From NCBI GenBank assembly GCA_010094045.1, contig ML986587.1, positions 558,001 through 622,000 on the forward strand: a DNA stretch of 64,000 nucleotides, in the 5' to 3' direction. The stretch is from Lojkania enalia (Eukaryota; Ascomycota; Dothideomycetes; Pleosporales). This document shows positions 34,141 through 46,362 of this stretch, one piece after another. A model generated the notes under the pieces. That model did no database searches. It saw only the letters and a list, made by a program, of their open reading frames with translations, and was not told the origin of the DNA. Position 1 is the first letter of the stretch; every line of letters begins with the position of its first letter. The position numbers and the translations under genes are program-made.

Positions 34141-35741
34141 TCAATCTCGGCGCTGTCGTTCTGATCCCCGGTCAGCCATTCTGTACCTATCTCGACTCCT
34201 ATCTCGACGTCGGTCATTACGGTGCCGGTCCCTGCTTCTGCTTCGCTCACGTCGGCGCTCTTCATACCTACCGTCATCACGATCGCGACGGTCGCGGTCG
34301 CGGTCCCGTCGAGGACTCCTACTTCGATCTCGTCTCCATCGATCGTCATGATAGGCTTCTCGGCGTTCGCGTCTACGTCCATCGTCTTTCCGGGGTTCCG
34401 ATCTCCTGTCGTCAGTACCGTTTCCACGGTACCTGGCACTTGCTCCAGGTGCCGGTGCCCGGTCTATTATTAGGTTGTCAACCTGGGCATTACGCCCTGA
34501 GCCGTGGACGGCGTCATCGCGATATTTCTTCTTCCTTTCGAGATTGTCGACACCGCCAAAGCCGCCAGCCCCTCGTCTCCGCTTCATGTTAGTAGCATCG
34601 CGCCAATCATTGGCGATTTTTGAGACACTCTGTGAGAAGTCGACATGAATGCGGTGGTCGTCGATTAAAACACCGTCCATTTTAAAATACGCCTGCTCGC
34701 AATCTTTCTGGTTCTGATATTCGATGAAGGCATATTGTAGACTGTCATCTGTGCGTTTATCCCTGATAATTTCACAGCTGAGAATCTTTCCAAATCGCGA
34801 GAAAATGAGTTCTAGGTCCTCGTCTTGCGTGACAGGGTTGAGTTTGCACACGAAAAGAACGTTTTCAGGCGGTGCTACTTCGGCAAACGGGAGATCGCCG
34901 ACCATCTCAAGTGTAAGCGCTTGCGCCCTCGCTTCGCGTTCCCGGCGTACACGCTCGAGAGCCTCCGGATCGGTTTCCTCGACAAGGTTCTCATCGTGTC
35001 CGATTCGGACCGTAGCGAGCTGAGCGGCTGACGGCACGGGGCTTGCTGGCGGCTCTACGAGCCCTTCCGGGTCAGGGAACGGATCATCTAGGACAATAGT
35101 ATGCAGTAGTCGGATATCCTTGAGGGGTCGGCCCTCATCGTCGATAAAGGCTGCATTGATCTTCTCTAGCACGTCGAAACCTTCCACGACTTCGCCGAAT
35201 ATCGCGGCTTTGCCATTGAGATAGTCCACGTTCTGGCCAAGCGTTACGATGAACTGGCTGCCGGCGAAACGCTCGTCTGGATCATCGGGAGAGGGCGCAG
35301 TGGCCAGACTAACGGTGCCCGTTTCCGCATGTTTTAGCTTCGGCGCAAACTCAGGCTTAAATGTCTTTTTCGCCGTGTTTGCGGGGTCAAGAACGCCCCA
35401 GATGCAACGCCCCCCATCGCTGTTCTTGGAGCCCGGGCCGATTGGGTCGCCGGTTTGGAAAGAGAAGTTGGGTTGGACACTGTGGACCGGCGAGAAGTTG
35501 TAATACTTAATCTTGCATAGCTTTAGGAAACTAGAGGGTGCCAAGTTGTCAATATCTGCCTCGTGCTCAGCTCTCGTCAAAATGACAGCGGGTATGGGCA
35601 TGCAACAATGCGGAGGCAAGGCACACAGGCGCAGCAGGATAGGAAAACAGGGCGAACTTACTTTTGGCAGCATTTAGGCGCGCTGTCGACCAGAAGGTCG
35701 ATTGTGATATCGCCCAGCGATGTTTCCAGGAGTACAGACAT
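34141..35741 (-). CDS. Cyclophilin-RRM protein, PPIL4 type
   Basis: PPIL4-type proteins are nuclear peptidyl-prolyl isomerases with an RNA-binding domain, linked to splicing and transcription. Minus-strand exons 35662-35741 and 34141-35530 give 489 aa. The cyclophilin domain (1 to about 170) starts [20 protein letters not shown] and runs through [43 protein letters not shown] and [19 protein letters not shown]. Compared with CypA the active-site region is changed ([18 protein letters not shown]), as usual for PPIL4. An RRM lies at about 245-325 ([20 protein letters not shown] ... [20 protein letters not shown]). The tail is very rich in Arg/Asp/Ser ([20 protein letters not shown]). The intron is 131 bases. 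It faces RPB2. Confidence 0.93.
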
Positions 35742-38700
35742 GAGCCGGGGGGGTAAGAAGTGCAGCCGTGGACTTGAAGGTGTTTGTCGCGAGCCGCAAA
35801 ACTGGAAAGCTCGACATTCACAGTCGGACAGAGAAGCTAGGGCCAGTTCGGCGTTTCTTTTCTCCGGCGAAAGCTCCGGTTCTGGCCGCCGACCACCTTC
35901 CACCCTGTCCCACCGAAAGGTACGTACCACGCGTCAATCTCGCGGTTTGGCAAGCCCCGGTTTTCCTGTCGTCAATGTTCCTAGGCAACGTTATTCAGCA
36001 TCTAAATATCCTGCGAAAAAGAGAAATGACTTGGAATGACGCGCTAGCTCGTTTCCGCGTGGTTGCACGAACCGGCGCTGCAATTTTCAGGGCGGACGGC
36101 TGCTGCGAGGAACTGGGTCTTTTCTGGAACGTCCTAGTTCCGTAGGCGATGCGACAAAAATGTCCGAGAGAGAAAAGCAAGGATCACTGGTCTAAAGGCC
36201 GTGGAAAAAAACCCGTTCCTCGAAAGGTGTGCATTCAGCAACCATGCCCGGCGCAACCCGCGGGACATTGCTGCTCACAGTACAGCAGCTACAAGATGTG
36301 GCAGCGCACTGCTTGGGCTAGTTCCATGGTTGAGCCTAGAGCCTGCTCCAACATTCCTTATGCAGTCGCTCCGCAGATGAGGCAAAGAAGGAGATATCAC
36401 GCGGACAGGCACCCGTCTTCGCTTTGAGAGTACTGGAGGCGGCCTATTTCGTTATTCCGGCCAGTGCGTTGGCGCATTTTCAGAGGTTAGCTTTGAACCT
36501 TACTCCTGTCCCCCGAACTGCCCATTTAGTCTGCCTGTCTCTGCCACTCTCTCTCTTCCTAGCGGGACGCGGCCAATACACCTATATGTTGTGACGATAA
36601 TGCCAAAAACGGGCGATTGGTCTCAATGCTTTGCCTATCACATTCTATGCGTCGCTCCCGGAGAATACCTCGGCGACGGGCACGAATTCTGAATTAAGGT
36701 CCGGGTTTTACACAGCTGCGACTCCGGGGCCCTCCCGGGCTGTCCCACGATCAATCACTATCAATCTATCGCCGCGCCTATTTCGGCTGCTCCCTCCATG
36801 AGCCACTTCGGTACAACTCCAGGGCTGTCAACCACGTCGCGGGCCTGTCTGCCTGTTACTAGCCTACGATTGCCTTCGCTGGCAATCGTCCCGAGAATGT
36901 AGGACCCAAAAATGCCGTTGGCAGGCTAACATGGCTTCTTTCGATTCCCCCCTCCAGGATGGCTGAAACAACTTTGCTTGGGATGCAGGGTCTAAAAGCT
37001 GTTTGCTAGGTCTTGGCAGATGCCTCCACGAAATCATTATTGGATCTTCTCTGTTCAGCCATGCATCTAGACCCGCGGATGGCGTTGCTATGACAGAGTA
37101 GAAGCTTAAGTAGTCTAGCAGCAATCCTTGCACCCACCGAGAGTTGCTCACACACTGGAGTAATGCCCCCGCGATTTCGTTTGTACTATATCCACGGTTA
37201 GACAACTCATCCTGGTTCAGACGACACTGCGAGTTTCGCACATTCTGATTTGACAGATGTGACACGTACTTTCTGCTCCGATGTCGCTGTTCTTTGAAAG
37301 GGAATGAGAGCAAGATCACATTTATTTGCAGCCAAAGTACACTCTTCTAAAACAACTTCAAATCAATTTAGCGAAAATGTCCGCTAATTAGTCCGTTCTA
37401 ACCGTCAAGCAATGGCCGACCACCGCCAATGCACGTCGGGTCAGATTCGCTGCAGGGCTGTCGCGCCCGGCCTCTCCCAGGACCCCACCAGTGAAGGGAC
37501 AGCTTGCACGGTACTGCAGCGCCCCATCTGCGGACTCTTCCACTTGAGTTGGCAATTGCGTAATGAAGGTCCTGCAGAAGCAATCCAGCAAAGCGCCTAG
37601 ATGAGTAGCGCGTGGCGTGCGAGTGCATCGTCGTGGCTGAAAGCAGCGTTTCATCTCTCCCATAAGATTGAGTCCCGACGTTTGCTCGAGGTGGCCTGCA
37701 ATGGCTATCTATGTTAAGGCCACCGGTAGCCTTTTATGTCATTTAAGAGGGCTTCAGGCTGAGCTTCCTGGAATGATGTGCCAGAGCTTCGAACTCCAAC
37801 CCCGCTCTATGCCTATTGCTACCACCCCTCACTTCTCCTCCTTGAGTCTGTTCAGATCATCCTTATCCACCGAGCTTGCACTGCGCCTGGCCGTGTGCTC
37901 AGTCTGCATCCAAGAGTGTGTGCATCCTTTCAGCACGTGCCATATTTGCCGATTTCCCCGGCGGGTTGTACCGCGCTTCTTGCAAACACGGACTCCAAAT
38001 GAACGCCAACTAAGTCTACTAATGCTTAAATATTCCACAGTTCAAGAACAAACTTTGTGGAGCTAGAGGCTTGGGCGAAGCCTCGCCTTATTTCAGCGTA
38101 GAAGTTTCGGCTCGAGCTGCCTGTAGCTATCGCGGGAATCATTCTGCGCCGTGAATGCATATCCAACCAGGGTATCTAGCGCTGCATGCCAGTGATCCGT
38201 CCCATTTTAGCATTTTAGTTCTGTTCGTTCTGTACCATGTTGCACTTCATCCTAGCCTTTGTGGCCACCGGCCGTTTGACCCGTAATATTCCTGATGGCC
38301 TGTGTCTCACACTCTGGGGCCACTAACGCTACTCTGTGCTGCATAATCCCGCGTCAAAGCCCTTCCACGAAGTTCGGTGTGCAAACTAACACTTTCCTTT
38401 GAGAGAAATGGCCCAAGAAGGATCAATGTACGAGCACTTAAGTGAGTAACTCTCCGTCAGCCACGTCTACCTAAAGTCTTCAGTGCAGTAGCAATCAATG
38501 TTAAGAACGTGAAAGTCATACTTCATATTCCTTTTTTCGGTTATAAACCTGGGCTTCCAGATCCATGCTTCATCGTCCCTGTCAGTCTGCAGTTACGCAC
38601 TTCCCGAGAAACAATTTGATGGGAAGCATCTCAGCCACCGGTCGATGGAAAACTCAGCCTTTAACTCAATTCTCAAGCACGTCGAATCGGTACGTTTCCT

Positions 38701-38829
38701 GTGGTCCAGCTAGACAAACAGAAGGTGCGTCCGTGTTTCCTCCTTGCTTACAGTTTGTATTGTATTCTTGACATTATTTCATTGCGATAACGGATGTCTG
38801 AGACCTGTCACAGATCATAGAGACATACA
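35742..38829. other. 3.1 kb gene-free upstream region of the Zn2Cys6 gene
   Basis: No recognisable gene lies in either strand. The first part is the PPIL4 promoter. The rest is GC-moderate, non-repetitive DNA with many short ORFs of no known family, as often seen upstream of fungal developmental regulators. At 38407 an ATG opens a 13-codon ORF, possibly a uORF in a long leader. Confidence 0.5.
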
Positions 38830-40577
38830 ATGGACTACGAGTCTCATCGCCATTACCCCAGTTCCTCTCTCGCTTACTCTCCCTACTTCTTCTCGGAGCG
38901 CAATATTCCTCTCGCTATCCCTCACGTTTCTAGAGCTGATCCACGAGGCTATCCTGTAGGAAGCCCTGTCGGTGGACTACGAGCCCGAGCCGGCGCAGGC
39001 TCGGAGCACACAACAACAGAGAATGGTCAGATTAGGAGGCGGGTTGCGCTAGCAGTAAGTTCATTCACTCTTCAGCTACTGTGTCTTTTCTAGTGTCGGA
39101 GAACAAGCGACTCTGTGGGGTCTATGTTCAATTTTATGGCTTAGCTGATCGCTATAATAGTGTGCTCGATGTCGGAAAAGGAAGATCCGCTGCAGTGGCG
39201 ACCCTGGCAATGGTACTGGATGTCAAAACTGCAAGCAAGCCGGTGTGGACCTCAATCAATGCCAATTCCAGCGGGTATATACGAATACCCCAACTCACTC
39301 CAGTTAATGACTAACTTAAGACGCAGGTGGGATCTCAAGATCCTAATACTATCTTGGCTCTTTCGGGAATTACTCAGTTGGTAAACGCCCCATCGAACTT
39401 GCCCAATTCTAATCCCATATTGCCCATCTATAATGTTGCAGGGAGTGCTATCTATTCCCGGCCAATGTCTGCAACTCAGTATTCTCATCTAGACACCAAG
39501 TCAGCATTCCAACAGCAAACCTGGGCCATACCTTATGCCGAAGATACATCCCCAGTGGAAGCTTACAGCTTGAATCACCCTGGTACATATTTGCCAAATC
39601 AGAATACCTTGGCAAATTTGTACGGCGACAGCTACCGCTGGAACCAAGCACAACAGAGGGCATTGCAAGTCGGCTCGGGTGCATATCTGCAATCTGACAC
39701 TTCGGCTTCGTACCCAAATCATAGCCTACCGTTTATAACGACGGCCAACATGAGAGGTGCGGTTTCAAATGATACGTTTTCGCCTTTGAACATGACTTCG
39801 CTACAATCGACACTTCCCGTGTCATTGCCTGAGAGGTCACAGCCCCGACAAAATCAGGTCGCTAAGTCTCCTACACCGAAGCGTCAACTACCGATTCCCC
39901 AGCCGAGCCCAGCGCAGGCCTCCAGAAATGTTGTTGATCAAATGCAAGACCAACGATTGCGCTCGACACAAAGCGTCACCAGTACGCCACAGATAGTCAA
40001 TGGAACGTTTACCAAGCCTGCAATGGCCTGGAACGGAGAGGGTGCAGGGTCTGATATTTCAAGCAATGTCTCAGTTGAGACGTCTTCGACCGAAGCTGGA
40101 GCGCAATCCAGCCAGGCTATAGCAATTACCGATATACCTTCAAACAGCGTAGCATTCATGCCAGCCACGACCCCGATCAATGAGGAGACGGCTGATACCA
40201 CTGTTCAGCCTCAGCTCAATTTCAGTAGTACGCCACTCTTAGAGGTCATTCCCGCATCTGCCATGAATACTACCTACTCTAATTTCCGGAACTATAATCT
40301 TCCAATGCCTTCCTCAACGGAGACACTGCCACTCCTGGCCCGCCAAAACCCCGAGGGCAACCATTATAGCTATAGCTCTGATCACGGTACAAAAAGAAAT
40401 TCGCTCTGTAGCACCTCGAGCGAGGCGACGCTAGTGAGTGGTCAGCGATATGCGCCTCTTGGCCAAGCGCCACCGCAACGCACCGACAATGCCGGCGCGC
40501 TGCAAAAGGATTCTTTTGAAGCCCGTAATAGCGCGCTCCAGCAATCTCCGATATCAAGTCTTAATCACAGTTACTAA
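38830..40577 (+). CDS. Zn(2)-Cys(6) transcription factor
   Basis: A fungal binuclear zinc-cluster DNA-binding protein. Exons 38830-39054, 39161-39274 and 39327-40577 give 529 aa. The zinc cluster spans exons 1-3: RRRVALA-CARCRKRKIRCSGDPG, then GCQNCKQAGVDLNQCQFQR, giving the six cysteines C-x2-C-x6-C-x9-C-x2-C-x8-C. The N-terminal 65 residues are Tyr/Ser/Pro-rich (MDYESHRHYPSSSLAYSPYF). The C-terminal 400 residues are Ser/Thr/Gln/Asn-rich and disordered-looking, without the usual fungal_trans middle domain. Intron 1 (39055-39160) has a GTAAGT donor and TAATAG acceptor; a competing acceptor lies at 39093. Upstream exons cannot be excluded. The target genes are unknown. Confidence 0.88.
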
Positions 40578-42530
40578 TGTTGTCCTCTTGTCACCCTTAT
40601 CCAGCCTATCGTAGCAGTCCTTACCTTGACTTTGTTTCTATCGCTTGACTGATACCTAGATAGTGTGCGAATAACTTTTCGTGGCCGCTAATGTCTTTGG
40701 CTAGCAGCCAAATAGTTCAGTGTCATTTCTACTTCATTTCCTTGGACCGCATTTCTTGTATACCAAAAGAGACGGACAGCTCGAAGCTACTATGTTTAGA
40801 TTTGCATCGTGGTAGCAAGTCATTTTCACCAGCCTTCTAATCATTTCGGCACGGCGTCGTAAAACCGAGGTTCCATTTATGGGTTGCGCTAGTCGGAGTG
40901 ATGTAGCAAGGTTTGACTGGGAACGGTCTGGGTAAAAGCATCGAAAGGAATTTGGGCATATATCGGATCTTGCATTGCACTGGCGCAACCTCACAGTTTC
41001 TATTCAACTTCCACTCGTATTCTGAATTCTCACCGACTCCGGCACGGCATTGCACTTGTTTCTGCCTTTTTCAGCGCTCATTTTCAACGACAGTCTTGCT
41101 TCGGTTCTGTTGGCGACTCACATCCTACAAAACGATTTGTGTACTTATCGACACCTCCTTCGCGATTAACGACGACATACTTACCATCACTGGCTATTCC
41201 TACCGCTAATATCTCACTACATATGTTATCCCCGTCTCGAATCCCCGCTTCGTGAGCGATACCAAGCATGAGGACGCAGAGACAACGTCAGGGCCACTCA
41301 TTTTGCACAGTCGTTTAATCTTTTGTATTTTGATTCCTTCTCATTCACTCGCTGACAGCGTCGCTATGGATAAACGAGTAGCGGGCTGGAAAGGACAGGG
41401 AAGGATCACGTGTACTACAAAGGACGGAAATTTTTGCACGGAGTGAATAGAATGGAATCGCTTCAATTACAAACTGCTCATCGCTATCGTCATTGTGATC
41501 TGCATCTCATAAAAAGAATTATTGATGAAAATTTTGTCGATGAAGAAGTATACTGAAGACCGCAGCAAAGTCCCACCAGCACGCCAACAATAACAATAAG
41601 TTGCAGAACAGTCCCTAGCACGATCTCAGCCAGCACCCACGATTCCCGCACGCCACCACCCCCACCCCTCATGCACTCTCGCTCCGATATAGAACGCACG
41701 CAGCAACCGAAGTCGGCCCATCCCGGCCGTTGCGACAGCCCGTAGACGAGCGTGCCACAGCGAATAAGTCATATGGGTTGGCTACACGGCGCCCGCCGTA
41801 CGTAGTATCCTAACCCCGCTTTTCTCATCAACGAGGCAACTCTTTACGAGGCCTGTCGTGGAAGTAGGCTATGGGGGCGTATTGAGAGGACGAGGAGCCG
41901 GAGATTTTGCCTAGTACAGGGGGGATGTGGATATGGGTGTAGGGCTGAGACGAGGCTTGGTGGGGTGTCGCATCGGTTGCTGGATCGGGGAGGGGGTGTA
42001 ACGATGATACGTACGTATTGTCCTGAGAGATAGGTGATAGGGCTATGGTCGTAGGAGCCGATGAGGAGACGAAGTGGATGTAACGATGGCGAGCCTCAGA
42101 TGGAAGGAGATCACCATATGGTTGAGATGTGGGGGTTCTGTGATCGAATGATCCTGGAATGCATTTCTGAATCATCAGGTGGTCGACTGGTTATGTGTAG
42201 GCGCTTGCTACTCTACATTGGAGGGTTGGGAAGTCTATGTGATGCCGTTAGTGGAAATGGAGGGTGATATTTTGAAAAATGCGATGGGTAGTAGAAGGTC
42301 ACGTCATAACGTGTGTTATCCCGTTCACCGATAATGGAGGCATTGTTCAGCGCTCCTTCACCACTCCCAATATTGTACAACCTAGGCCTGCAAAGAAAGC
42401 TGAGGGAACTTAGGGAAGGCCATGCGAAGAATATACTCTTTTTCGACTGAGAGTATGACATATCTCATTGTCGGTCGCATTGAGTAGCGCGGATACCATT
42501 ACTATCCCCGTCAGTCTTCTACTAGCTAGC
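40578..42530. other. Gene-free stretch downstream of the zinc-cluster gene
   Basis: About 2 kb with no firm gene. On the minus strand an ATG at about 41,297 opens MSGPDVVSASSCLVSLTKRG, and a strong GTAAGT donor follows at about 41,194. This could be a spliced leader or noncoding transcript, but I could not build a protein from it. Confidence 0.45.
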
Positions 42531-42540
42531 TTACATCGCC

Positions 42541-42700
42541 AAAATAAAAAAAAAAATAAAAAAAAAAAAGCCGCACTAGCCCAAAATAGCCTTAAAGAGA
42601 GAGAGAAACATTAAAAAAAAAAAAAAGACATTCATTAGAAATGCTAAATATATATATATATATTATAACATATCAAAAAGAAGGGCCCCCCCCCCAGAAA
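42541..42700. repeat. Low-complexity block: A runs, TA microsatellite, C run
   Basis: Successive A-rich runs interrupted by T (42543-42570), GAGAGAGAGA at about 42,596, a further A run at 42,612-42,626, (TA)n at 42,649-42,662 and a run of nine or ten C at about 42,687 form a dense simple-repeat block. Confidence 0.9.
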
Positions 42701-42824
42701 CCAATTGGTTATCTGTTGCGCGGCACAAATCCCGACTATGCCCATCAGACTCCTAGTCCCTATAGAAGTCATTGATTCAAGGAAGGACAATGTTCTTCAG
42801 CACATTGATGGGACTCGAACTCAT

Positions 42825-42876
42825 GGCGTCGAGGAGGAACGAGTCCAGCTCTCTCGCTGGTTCCTCCGTCGAGGCA
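42825..42876. repeat. Imperfect inverted repeat (hairpin)
   Basis: GTCGAGGAGGAAC...CCAGC pairs with GCTGG...TTCCTCCGTCGAG across a six-base TCTCTC loop, with a GAGT bulge on the left arm. Directly to the left, GGGACTCGAACTCATG is the complement of a tRNA T-arm-like GAGTTCGAGTCCC. I could not fold a full tRNA here. Confidence 0.55.
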
Positions 42877-44423
42877 GTCCAGAAAACCCCAAGCCACGAG
42901 CGAGCATCTGTGATTGGTGAATGAACGTCACCTTCTTTTTATTTATATGGCCATAGATTTGACAGCTTTGGGAATTTTCGCGATATTAGAGGCATGGTGG
43001 TGAGTGGGTGATTGGGCGTTTTTGGCGATGTGCGATTGTCCATGGCCGTGGTGTTCTGGCGCGGCTTTGCATGCACCTTTTACCTGAGCGCGCGGCGCTG
43101 CACGACTACGGCTCCACTGATTAGAGGGAGGTATATGCCCGCGGAGTTAGACTACGGAGGCGGCTTAAGAAGTCCACCTCTTCCCCGAGTTGTCCATGCA
43201 GTATCCTACCAATGATTGATTGTCCCGAGTGTCAGACACCTCGCAATCAATATCGACATAGGCAGGTAGTGACTACATATGCCCGCATTCTTTCCGTGGC
43301 CTCAGGTCAGCCTAGGCTCTCCACCTCCGCGATTGATGTAGCAATGTCACCAACACGACCGAGGTGTCTCTACCATAGGCTAAGTCGCTTCACCTAAACT
43401 CTTCTCCTTATATGAGCGAGGGCCATCTGAGCACAGTTAAATGATGACGCAGCAGTCGGATCCCGACGCCGAATCATCTTAAGTTAGATGCAGTAGATCA
43501 TAGGAGACTTGGAAGCAAATATGAACCAATGGCACGTGCCAAGCAAACTACAGAGCTGACCACGAAACAGAAATCATTTGAGACTGACATCGAGTGCAAG
43601 GCAAATAGAATTAATGATAGAAACGTTATAGAAAGATGTATTTAACAGAGAACGTGTATGTGATGGGTGGGCGTAGGCCGCATCCAGAATGATATTACGA
43701 CTAGGGATTGACAAATACAAGTAAAGAAAATGCTAAAGCAATAGAATAATGGGACATCATGCTAGGCATAAGAGATTACTATCGGCTGCCGGAGGCCACA
43801 TTCTTGAGCTATCATAGGCCATGCTGAGACCCTTTTTAAGTATCTTAGTGACGAGATTGACAACGCGCAAGGCTGGGTACAAACGGGGAACGAAGTGGGA
43901 ATCCATCTGTGAGTAGACCCATTCCGAGCTTGGGAAGTGTAACTGATATTTGAAGACATTCTCTTCTGTAGGGATCACGCTTTTAGGCCTGTTCCCTTCG
44001 ATGTGGGTGACCTTCCACATTCACTGTATGCGTGATCGAAGACGAGCTATTAGTATGACCGGCGGTTCACAGCTTGGAGTTATGGGGGTAGCAAAATATC
44101 TTGGGTAATGATGATAAGGTTTGTTGTACAACGGAGGTGGAAGATCTGCATGCATGAAGCGTCAAGCATAAAGCGTGAGTGTGATGTCCAATTGCGCCAG
44201 CCGGAAGCGGAACATTACGCGAGTTATGCTTGAGGCTCGATGTCGTCAGCGCCCCTTGGCGAGCGCCATTCGGTCCATTCATGCCCGCCCTTTGCCGAAG
44301 ATCTACCGACGACAACCGACTTAGGTGGTCTTGATAAACATGTCTCGTCCTGAGGATATATCATTTAAGCCCTGCAACGTACTGTTATCGCCTACGTAGC
44401 CCTCCGGACCAACACCAAATACG
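42877..44423. other. Gene-free stretch upstream of the F-box gene
   Basis: About 1.5 kb. The minus-strand ORF at 43757-44020 (87 codons) matches no family I know. The 3' part is the promoter of the following gene. Confidence 0.45.
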
Positions 44424-46362
44424 ATGAAAGGCCTCCCTGACGAGATCCTCCTCCACATAGTCTCTTGTATGTATTGTCTACCTTGGAGATAGCGCTAAAG
44501 CTAGGAAACTGATCGGCGTAGATCTCGAGCCTGCTGAACTCGTGAGCCTCCAAAACGTATCCCGTCAGTTCCTACACCTCTCTCGTGACAATAATCTATG
44601 GAAACATCTATGTTTTGAGCACTCGGTCGCTGAAAGGCGGCGCCGACGACGGGAGATAACCTTCGAGGGCCTCGACCCAAGATTAGCCGAGCTTGTGAGA
44701 GCTGCGGATACCATTGCTGGTGCCTTCAACACGTCGCTACATAACCCGAATGCGCCGAGCGCTGAGACGCAAGCGCATCGAAACGAGTCAAAAAAGAAAG
44801 CTGCTCTTCTGTCAAATTGGGACCCAACATACCCAGGAGAGAGGGTCAACTTCTACCAAGACTTTATACAGAGACATGCGCCGCACTCGATTAGCTGGTT
44901 CCAGAGTGCACGACACGGACACCAAGATGATAACCTTCATCACGAAGCGACCGGCGCGGGTCTCCTGTTTGATGATTCGGGGATGGCAGATAAGTTGGTG
45001 GCACCTTTAGAAGATGGCAGCATCAGTATATGGGACGCTTCCCGGCACCAAGGGCGCCAGGGAAGGATCATTGCTAGGAGCTCGATTGGCCTGCTTCCGA
45101 ATAGAGGATCGGATCTTGACCACGAGACGCGGCTTCGACAAAGTCAGGCTATTATGACTGAGACCGGAGCAGTGGAATGTGTGAGCATCGACAGCAAGCT
45201 GAAGAAGGGATACTTTGCTGTTCAGGACGTACTCAATGAGGTTGACCTCCAGACGCTGCGGGTTATCTCGCGGACACAATTTCCTTTCCCGATCACGGCA
45301 TTATCTGAGGCACACCATTCGACCCCGCTTTCCGTTGGCACGAATTGGACTATCCATCTTCATGATACGCGCAAACCACCGTCCCTTCCTGCTGCAGCAC
45401 GGTGCGAGCTGATTGGTGGTAAACCGGCGAATTCATTCTCCCGCCTTGATACTGGTGATTTTGGTGGTCATGTTTCACTCTCACAGCCCGGTGCATTATC
45501 CATCTTGCACCTCCCGACCTCTCGCGAGTGGGATGGGAACGGGGACATTTGGATAGGTGGGCGCTTCACCAGCTTGCTCAACTTCGATCGCCGATATTTT
45601 CCCCGACTTCGAGGCACTGTACATTCAGGAGCTCGATTATCCTGTCTTACTACCATTCCGCACTCCTTCATTCCTCACGACTTGCGGTTGGGCCGCCCAT
45701 TCTCATCGCCTAGCTTGTTACGTGAAGTTAAATCGATTCCTGGCCATACCCTTATTACAGCGGGTGAATATAAAGGCAAGGGTTCCCTTGAGTTATATGG
45801 CCTCTCGTCTGAGCCTACTCGGTCTATCAACTCCTCCGATAACCGTACAACTCGCAATCATCATGCTTGCTATCAGAACCGCCAGACAGCTTCTAGCTCA
45901 AAGCTTCTCTCAGTGGCCCCGCATGGCACAAGGCTTGTCTTTTCAGATGGCGATGGTCATCTGAAATGGGTAGAACGTGACGGATCCACGCCAGTCCGTC
46001 ATCTTAACATTAATAATGAACCCCATAACTCGTCACAGTCATCCGTACAGGTGGGCCTGGAGGAGGGCTGGGGTGATATTGTTCAGAAGATCATGCCTAC
46101 AGTCTCTACTTACTTGCATGCCCCTACACGAGATGCCCCACTTGGAGAAGATAATCTCATTATCTGGACCGGTGATGGAAAGCTCGGCATGGTGGGTTTC
46201 GGGAACTCGCCGGCCTTCGACGCCGACGAGCTGGAGGATCTGGCCAAAGAGAAGGAGTCACAGGCGCTGAGGACTAAGGAGCAGGAGTATGGAGCTGAGA
46301 TGAGGAGGGCACTTGAGCATCAGGCAAGAGAGCTAAGATGGCTGAGGGGCTACGGAATGTAA
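44424..46362 (+). CDS. F-box protein with large C-terminal domain
   Basis: A probable SCF ubiquitin-ligase receptor. Exons 44424-44466 and 44522-46362 give 627 aa. The F-box is at the very N-terminus: MKGLPDEILLHIVSY-LEPAELVSLQNVSRQF, then LHLSRDNNLWKHLCFEHSVA. The 55-base intron splits the F-box after 14 codons, so the true start is easy to miss. The remaining 550 residues have blade-like pieces such as DKLVAPLEDGSISIWDASRH and LVFSDGDGHLKWVERDGSTP, suggesting a divergent WD40-type propeller. The last 60 residues are a charged helix (LEDLAKEKESQALRTKEQEY). The substrate is unknown. Confidence 0.85.

Noticed and set aside
39094..39160. Extra exon CRRTSDS between zinc-cluster exons 1 and 2
   Set aside because: It would need a 39-base intron, and the direct junction gives the expected ALACARCRKRKIRC sequence.
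43757..44020. 87-codon minus-strand ORF with plausible composition
   Set aside because: No family recognised, no clear start context and no splice partners; kept only as part of the gene-free description.
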